Positions 59,486-64,000 of a stretch of 64,000 bases of DNA are shown in pieces. Position 1 is the first letter of the stretch; each line of letters opens with the position of its first letter. A program made the position numbers and the translations under genes. A model generated the notes under the pieces. It had not been told where the DNA came from. It made no database searches and saw only the letters and a program-made list of their open reading frames with translations. This DNA is from Marinobacter arenosus (GTDB lineage Bacteria > Pseudomonadota > Gammaproteobacteria > Pseudomonadales > Oleiphilaceae): contig NZ_JAHVAO010000001.1 in the NCBI RefSeq assembly GCF_019264345.1, positions 1,178,001-1,242,000 of the forward strand. The letters are read 5' to 3'.

Positions 59486-61537
59486 TTATAGAGCGTAGAA
59501 CAGCATGGGCACGAAGGCCACCAGCAGCAACGTTGGCCCCATGACCACCAGGGGTAGCAACAGCCGTTCATACCGGTGCCAGAATGTGCCCGTGCGCTCG
59601 CCTGCGAGTACCTCGGTTTCGCCGACGACCTGGCGTGTGAGCAGATGGTTGAGCGCCACCGGCGGGCTCAGGTAGCCCAGCTCGAAAGCCACCAGGCACA
59701 CGATCCAGAAGTGCAGCGGATCGATCCCCAACTGAATCGCTGGCTGGGCGATGGTCGCCGACACCAGGATGACCGCACCGAACGGGTCCATCACCATGCC
59801 GATGAAGGTCAGCATAACGACGATGACCAGCATGGCTACCCAGGGACTGGTGAGATTCTCCGGGAACAACGCGTGGACGATGTCCGAGCGCTCCAGGATG
59901 CCGCCCAGACAGATGGAAAAGCCGATCAGCGCCAGCAAGGCACCAATGTGGACGGCCGAATCACTGGCCGCGTAGGAACTGCGCTTCCAGAACGCCTGAA
60001 GCCGGGATTCCCCCGCATCGCGGCTGTCACTACCGGCATCCAGGAAAACCAGGGCCAGCATGACCAGCGGCAGAATCATCGGTGCGCTGTACTCGTTGAA
60101 CTTCAGCCCGAGTATCGCCCATATCGCCAGGATCACGATCGCACCAACAAGCACGTAGGGAATCAGTGGCTTCATCTGGACCAGCGATGCCCGGAACGCG
60201 CCAGGAGCCGGCCGAGGCTTCCAGTTGCCCTGGGTCTTGCAGACGACCAGGGAGAACAGCGAAGCGGACATAATGAACACCCAGAACCCCCATCCGTACA
60301 TCTCGGTGGTGGTCACTTCCTTGTTCAGGGCGGCCACAACCACGATCAGCAAACAGGGGTTGAGGACCACACCAAGGCTGCCCGACATGGCCGTGGTGGC
60401 CAGTGCCAACTGCCGACCCGCGCCGGCCCGACGCAGCTCGTCGTAGACCACCCCGCCCACGGCGAGGATGAAGATACCGGACGCACCGGTAAAGGCGGTC
60501 GGGAACGCCGTGGCAAAGATGATCACCGAGGCCAGCATTGGCGCCGGCAGGTTGTACGGCTTGATCACATTGAGGAGCAGCTCCGGCAGCCGGGTCTGCT
60601 TGAGCACCATACCCACCAGCACATACAGGCCGATGTTGATGAACATCGAAGACAGGTTCGACATCATGCCGAAATAGATCGCCAGGCCCGATGAGTAGCC
60701 GTCCACAAAGAAGAAGTAGCTCATGGCGATCAGCCCCATCGCGCAGTAGAGGGGCATCACCAGACCGGACGACAGCGCCAACCGGCCCTTTTTCATCCGT
60801 TCCGGAACGTTCACGAACCGGATGACGTTGATCACCATGAAGAGGCCGAACACCGCCGCCCAGGCGTATTGAAGGTCGACCGTGCCCTCCGATCCGGGAG
60901 AACTGGCGAGCTTACCGAGGTAGGAATTCAGGGATCCCACCATCAGCCCATTCACCACGAACTGCGTCGCCTGACTGAATCGCCACTCGGCCCGGTTCCG
61001 TGGCAGCCGCAACGCGATGTGGTCCGCGTCCAGCGCAGCGATGGCTGCAGCCATGGCAAACATCGCGATGAACAGGTACTTCGTCAGCTCGATGTTATCG
61101 AGGAGAAAATCCGCCAATCCCTGCTCGACGGTCTTGAACAGGCCCAGCGCCGGAGTGGCATGCTCAAGATTCTGTTCGTACAGCACATACTCTTGCTGGC
61201 AGAGTTCGAGATTCCGCGCCAGGGATTGGCGGATCGCCTCTGGATTCGGTGGCGAGCTGAACAGGTCGTCCGGGTCCGGCTTGTAGGCGTCCATCCGCTT
61301 GCGAACCTCGGCGTCCACATCCATTTCCAGCTGACACGACGGTTCCGTCGCGTCCGGATTGAGCAGGTAATAATTGGGCCAGGTCTGCTCACCCACCCAC
61401 AGCAGGCGCGAGTGCAGCGAGTTTCCCATCCCCAGCAACAATGTGAAAAGCAGAAGCAGCAGCAGGATTACCCCGTGCATGCGATGCACGGGATACAGTG
61501 TCTGGGCTGCGGGCGCGGTCAAGGCTCGCCAGTTCAT
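59486..61537 (-). CDS. Fused TRAP transporter permease (DctQ-DctM type)
   Basis: 683 residues, about 15 membrane helices: an N-terminal helix (about 22-40), an unusual soluble stretch of about 110 residues (about 45-150, two cysteines, acidic), then helices of the small-permease part, and a full DctM-like large permease (TAFTGASGIFILAVGGVVYDELRRAG; LVAFELGYLSPPVALNHLLTR). Works with the binding protein 15 bases upstream and the TatT-like lipoprotein. Substrate unknown; sodium symport is assumed from family. Confidence 0.9.
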   Translation of the reverse strand: MNWRALTAPAAQTLYPVHRMHGVILLLLLLFTLLLGMGNSLHSRLLWVGEQTWPNYYLLNPDATEPSCQLEMDVDAEVRKRMDAYKPDPDDLFSSPPNPEAIRQSLARNLELCQQEYVLYEQNLEHATPALGLFKTVEQGLADFLLDNIELTKYLFIAMFAMAAAIAALDADHIALRLPRNRAEWRFSQATQFVVNGLMVGSLNSYLGKLASSPGSEGTVDLQYAWAAVFGLFMVINVIRFVNVPERMKKGRLALSSGLVMPLYCAMGLIAMSYFFFVDGYSSGLAIYFGMMSNLSSMFINIGLYVLVGMVLKQTRLPELLLNVIKPYNLPAPMLASVIIFATAFPTAFTGASGIFILAVGGVVYDELRRAGAGRQLALATTAMSGSLGVVLNPCLLIVVVAALNKEVTTTEMYGWGFWVFIMSASLFSLVVCKTQGNWKPRPAPGAFRASLVQMKPLIPYVLVGAIVILAIWAILGLKFNEYSAPMILPLVMLALVFLDAGSDSRDAGESRLQAFWKRSSYAASDSAVHIGALLALIGFSICLGGILERSDIVHALFPENLTSPWVAMLVIVVMLTFIGMVMDPFGAVILVSATIAQPAIQLGIDPLHFWIVCLVAFELGYLSPPVALNHLLTRQVVGETEVLAGERTGTFWHRYERLLLPLVVMGPTLLLVAFVPMLFYAL

Positions 61538-61552
61538 GAGTGATCCACCCTG

Positions 61553-62563
61553 TTATTCGCGGTTCGCCGCCGTACACTCGGAAGCGGAAGGGTTGCTGGC
61601 ACAGCGAATCTTGCTCAACAGACCCAGCATCTTGGGGTGGTACACGTCCGGCGCGCCGTTCTTGCCATCACGCATTTCCAGACGGTTCTGACGGAACATT
61701 TCCTGGTAGCCCTGAATGTCCTTTTCGGGGATGCGCACCCATTTCTCGTCGGGAATCGCCGCTTCCTGACGGGAGATCAGGTCCATGGCCTGCGGGAACA
61801 TGCCCCAGGCGACCTCACGGGCCTTCTGGGCGGTTTCATCGTCCAGCACATCGTCTTTGGCAATGAGCTGAATGGTCAGCTGGGCCAGCGGGTAATCCAC
61901 GATACCGCCGTTCTCGCCAATGCCCTTGTAGAGTTCCAGGGCTTCGTAGGCGAAGGCCGGGGCGTAAGCCGTGTCAACCGAGCCATTGTTGAATTTGCCG
62001 GCGAAATTGGTGATGTCCGAGGGCACCACGGTTGCCTTGACGAAGTTCACCATGTGGATGGCGTCTTTCTGGTAGTCCAGCGTTGCCATACGCTTGCCGG
62101 CCAGCTCGCCTGCGGTATCAATGCTGCGATCGTTGACGAAGAGGTAGCCCGCACCGGCAGGGACAATCCCCAACACCTCATACCCGTTCTCTTTCATCAG
62201 CGGGGCGGCTTTGGGCTGCGCCAGCGTTGCCAGGAGGGTTTTCAGGTCATCGTAGGTGGGCAGCGCGCCCACCGCGCTGATGCTGCCGGTAAACCGGTTG
62301 AACGGGCGGGTACGAAGGTCCGTAGCCGCAACGGCGTCGCATTGGCCGGCGTTGAAATCCCCAACGGCCACACCCTCATCGGTGTAGGGCTTGAGATTGA
62401 AATCGACGCCGTGGGCTTTCATCTCCAGCGCGTAGTCCTTGACCATGTTGTAGAGATCGCCATTGGCGCCAATGACATCGAAGACGCACATGGATACGGT
62501 CTGGGCCGACGCCAGCGGGGCGACAGCGGCCAGGGTCAATGCAGTAAGGGATTTGCGGATCAT
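61553..62563 (-). CDS. Periplasmic solute-binding protein of the TRAP cassette
   Basis: 336 residues with signal peptide (MIRKSLTALTLAAVAPLASA). It begins TVSMCVFDVIGANGDLYNMV and includes FNAGQCDAVAATDLRTRPFN and NNGSVDTAYAPAFAYEALELY. It resembles the putative solute-binding protein family found with fused TRAP permeases rather than classical DctP. Four cysteines (two N-terminal, two near the C-terminus) may form disulfides. The ligand is not predictable. Confidence 0.85.
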   Translation of the reverse strand: MIRKSLTALTLAAVAPLASAQTVSMCVFDVIGANGDLYNMVKDYALEMKAHGVDFNLKPYTDEGVAVGDFNAGQCDAVAATDLRTRPFNRFTGSISAVGALPTYDDLKTLLATLAQPKAAPLMKENGYEVLGIVPAGAGYLFVNDRSIDTAGELAGKRMATLDYQKDAIHMVNFVKATVVPSDITNFAGKFNNGSVDTAYAPAFAYEALELYKGIGENGGIVDYPLAQLTIQLIAKDDVLDDETAQKAREVAWGMFPQAMDLISRQEAAIPDEKWVRIPEKDIQGYQEMFRQNRLEMRDGKNGAPDVYHPKMLGLLSKIRCASNPSASECTAANRE

Positions 62564-62622
62564 AACGACCTCCGGGTCATTTTTGTGTTTATCGGTGTTC
62601 AGTCGGATTCTGACGGATAGCC

Positions 62623-63687
62623 CTAGAGCAGATCGTCCAGGCTCATGGTTTCGACGTTTTCAGTATTCCGCTCGGGGCTCATCTTGCCGAAGAAACTCTG
62701 AGGTGTGCGGTAACCGTAATTGGCCGTCCAGTGCTTGTCGGAGGAAAACCGGATGACGCCGGCCGCGACATGGTCGACCAGGCGGTAGTCCTCCCAGACA
62801 TCAATTCGCTCCTCGGCGTCAACGAATTCCGCAATCGTATCGGCCAGAACGTCGGGACGACCAAAGGTCTCGGCAGCCACCGCCTCGAGCGCCATGGATG
62901 CGCGCATGCCAACTTTCACGCCCAGCTCGGAACTGTTGTCCAGAACCCGCCAGGGGTCGGGGGACAGCGCCGGGCGGGTATCCGGCAGGAGCAGCCAGAC
63001 CAGGGCGCGGATCGAGTTGGGCAACCCGCCCCACTTCTCGTTATCGAGGCAGGTGGCGGCACGCTCTGCCTGGGGGGCAATGTTGCGTGGAATACCGGCC
63101 ATGGCGCCGGAATTGGCGTCGTTCACGATGGCCTGCATGCCCGTCAGCAGCCCCAGCAGGAAGGTGAGCTCGTCCTGCTCGGTAAAGAGGAACGGACATT
63201 CCAGCGGCTCGGCAGCCGGATCAAACTCGTAAGCGGCCATGGCCCGGTTAAAGGCACGCAGTCGACGCTCGGCGGTCTTGGCATTGAGGCGCTTGGCCTC
63301 CTCACGAGCGTCCTTGGCGGCAGGCACGTTGCCTTCGAAGTCGGCCCTCAGGTACGCGAGTTCGGCTTCCCAGGCGCGGTATTCCATACAATTACCGGCT
63401 AGCAGCATCAGCAGCGAGCCAGTGCTGTCTGGCGCATCGGTCACGCGGGAAAAGGAGTACAGCAAGGGATCGATGCCCTCGCCGAGCGAACAGGCCATCT
63501 CGGGATCCGACATCTGCATGACATAAGGCGTCGCTTCTCCCTCGGAATAATTGGAAAGAACGACACCGGTGGTGGTGTAGATCGGGTTGGCGGAACAGCC
63601 GGCCAGGACAGCGACGGCTGTCAACATGAGCAGTTTCAGACGTACGGCCGGAGTGCGACCGGCGAGGGTTACCAGAGAGGAGATCAT
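62623..63687 (-). CDS. TatT-like lipoprotein (TRAP-associated)
   Basis: 354 residues. Lipoprotein signal with LAGC (Cys31); a shorter start at Met21 is possible. The body is helical and repeat-like (LLMLLAGNCMEYRAWEAELAYLRADFEGN; DAREEAKRLNAKTAERRLRAFNRAM), similar in layout to TatT, the tetratricopeptide-type lipoprotein that partners a TRAP binding protein in Treponema. First gene of the TRAP cassette, 59 bases before the binding protein. Assignment rests on pattern and context, not on a search. Confidence 0.7.
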   Translation of the reverse strand: MISSLVTLAGRTPAVRLKLLMLTAVAVLAGCSANPIYTTTGVVLSNYSEGEATPYVMQMSDPEMACSLGEGIDPLLYSFSRVTDAPDSTGSLLMLLAGNCMEYRAWEAELAYLRADFEGNVPAAKDAREEAKRLNAKTAERRLRAFNRAMAAYEFDPAAEPLECPFLFTEQDELTFLLGLLTGMQAIVNDANSGAMAGIPRNIAPQAERAATCLDNEKWGGLPNSIRALVWLLLPDTRPALSPDPWRVLDNSSELGVKVGMRASMALEAVAAETFGRPDVLADTIAEFVDAEERIDVWEDYRLVDHVAAGVIRFSSDKHWTANYGYRTPQSFFGKMSPERNTENVETMSLDDLL

Positions 63688-64000
63688 AATTCGCCCTGTT
63701 TACATTGTTTTTATAAGTTCGGGATGCCAGAGCCGGTGTTTTACCATGGAGTCACAGGCCCGTACCGTGACCCGAAACCCGATCTGACTCGCCGCTTCTC
63801 TTCATCAACGGGGCAAGAATGCGTGGAAAACTGTTCGACAAAAATGGCTGGATTGCCAACCGGGACATGCCGATCAGGCCAATGGCCCGCAATGAAAGTT
63901 ACATAACGGAGAAAATTTCTAGTTAAAACAGAGGCTTTTGATTCAGAGCGATTCTGGAACCCGCGTACCATTCCTGCCAATCAAGCCAACAAGGCCTCGA
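63688..64000. other. 313-base stretch without a supported gene
   Basis: Upstream of the TRAP cassette. Short open frames on both strands lack ribosome sites and protein-like composition. TATAAA on the minus strand (63712-63717 region) may be a promoter element for the cassette, but no matching -35 is clear. Confidence 0.5.

Noticed and set aside
63724..63980. Short open frames at the right edge on both strands
   Set aside because: No ribosome site and no protein-like pattern. A gene starting beyond the window cannot be judged.

Overview
The window is 64 kb of GC-rich chromosome from a free-living gammaproteobacterium, most like Marinobacter or a close relative. This is inferred from protein character and gene order; no database search was run. 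The order purA-hisZ-hflC-hflK-hflX-hfq-miaA-mutL-amidase-tsaE-nnr-queG-orn-rsgA-motB-motA-psd, followed by a FimX-like gene, serB, parC and parE, is the arrangement known from Pseudomonas. I see no insertion sequence, prophage, CRISPR array, rRNA or tRNA. Most of the window is housekeeping core with tight, often translationally coupled operons.

Region 1 (1-8800): the end of leuS, then lptE and holA; a small coiled-coil protein; a secreted EndA-type nuclease; two paralogous long acyl-CoA dehydrogenases, the upstream one with two PsrA-like boxes on its promoter; and a small pair made of a SprA-related putative metalloprotease and an 81-residue protein resembling only the ends of a flagellar rod protein. 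Region 2 (8800-13500): the biotin operon bioB-bioF-bioC-bioD without bioH, whose bioB promoter carries two BirA-type operators; comF is divergent. Region 3 (13460-18340): an LhgO-like oxidoreductase, an unknown anchored protein, the SrkA kinase, another small anchored protein, and cmoA-cmoB for tRNA wobble uridine modification.

Region 4 (18390-31410, all minus): purA, hisZ, hflC, hflK, hflX, hfq, miaA, mutL, an AMIN/LysM amidase, tsaE and the NAD(P)HX repair enzyme. Region 5 (31555-39890): queG, orn, rsgA, the motAB stator, psd, and the EF-P modification set epmA-efp-epmB. Region 6 (40100-47800): a PilZ-like protein and a FimX-like protein whose GGDEF and EAL sites are both degenerate, then serB and parC.

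Region 7 (48000-56150) lies between parC and parE and holds accessory genes: a small membrane protein, a YpfJ-type zinc peptidase, a cytochrome b561-YceI pair, an intergenic unit with a possible 15-codon gene and several hairpins, an intact EAL phosphodiesterase with a C-terminal sensory-like domain, and an SLC13-type transporter. Region 8 (56200-63690) holds a lipoprotein subtilisin coupled to a PrcB-like partner, and a TRAP-type uptake cassette (TatT-like lipoprotein, binding protein, fused permease). The last 313 bases contain no gene I can support.
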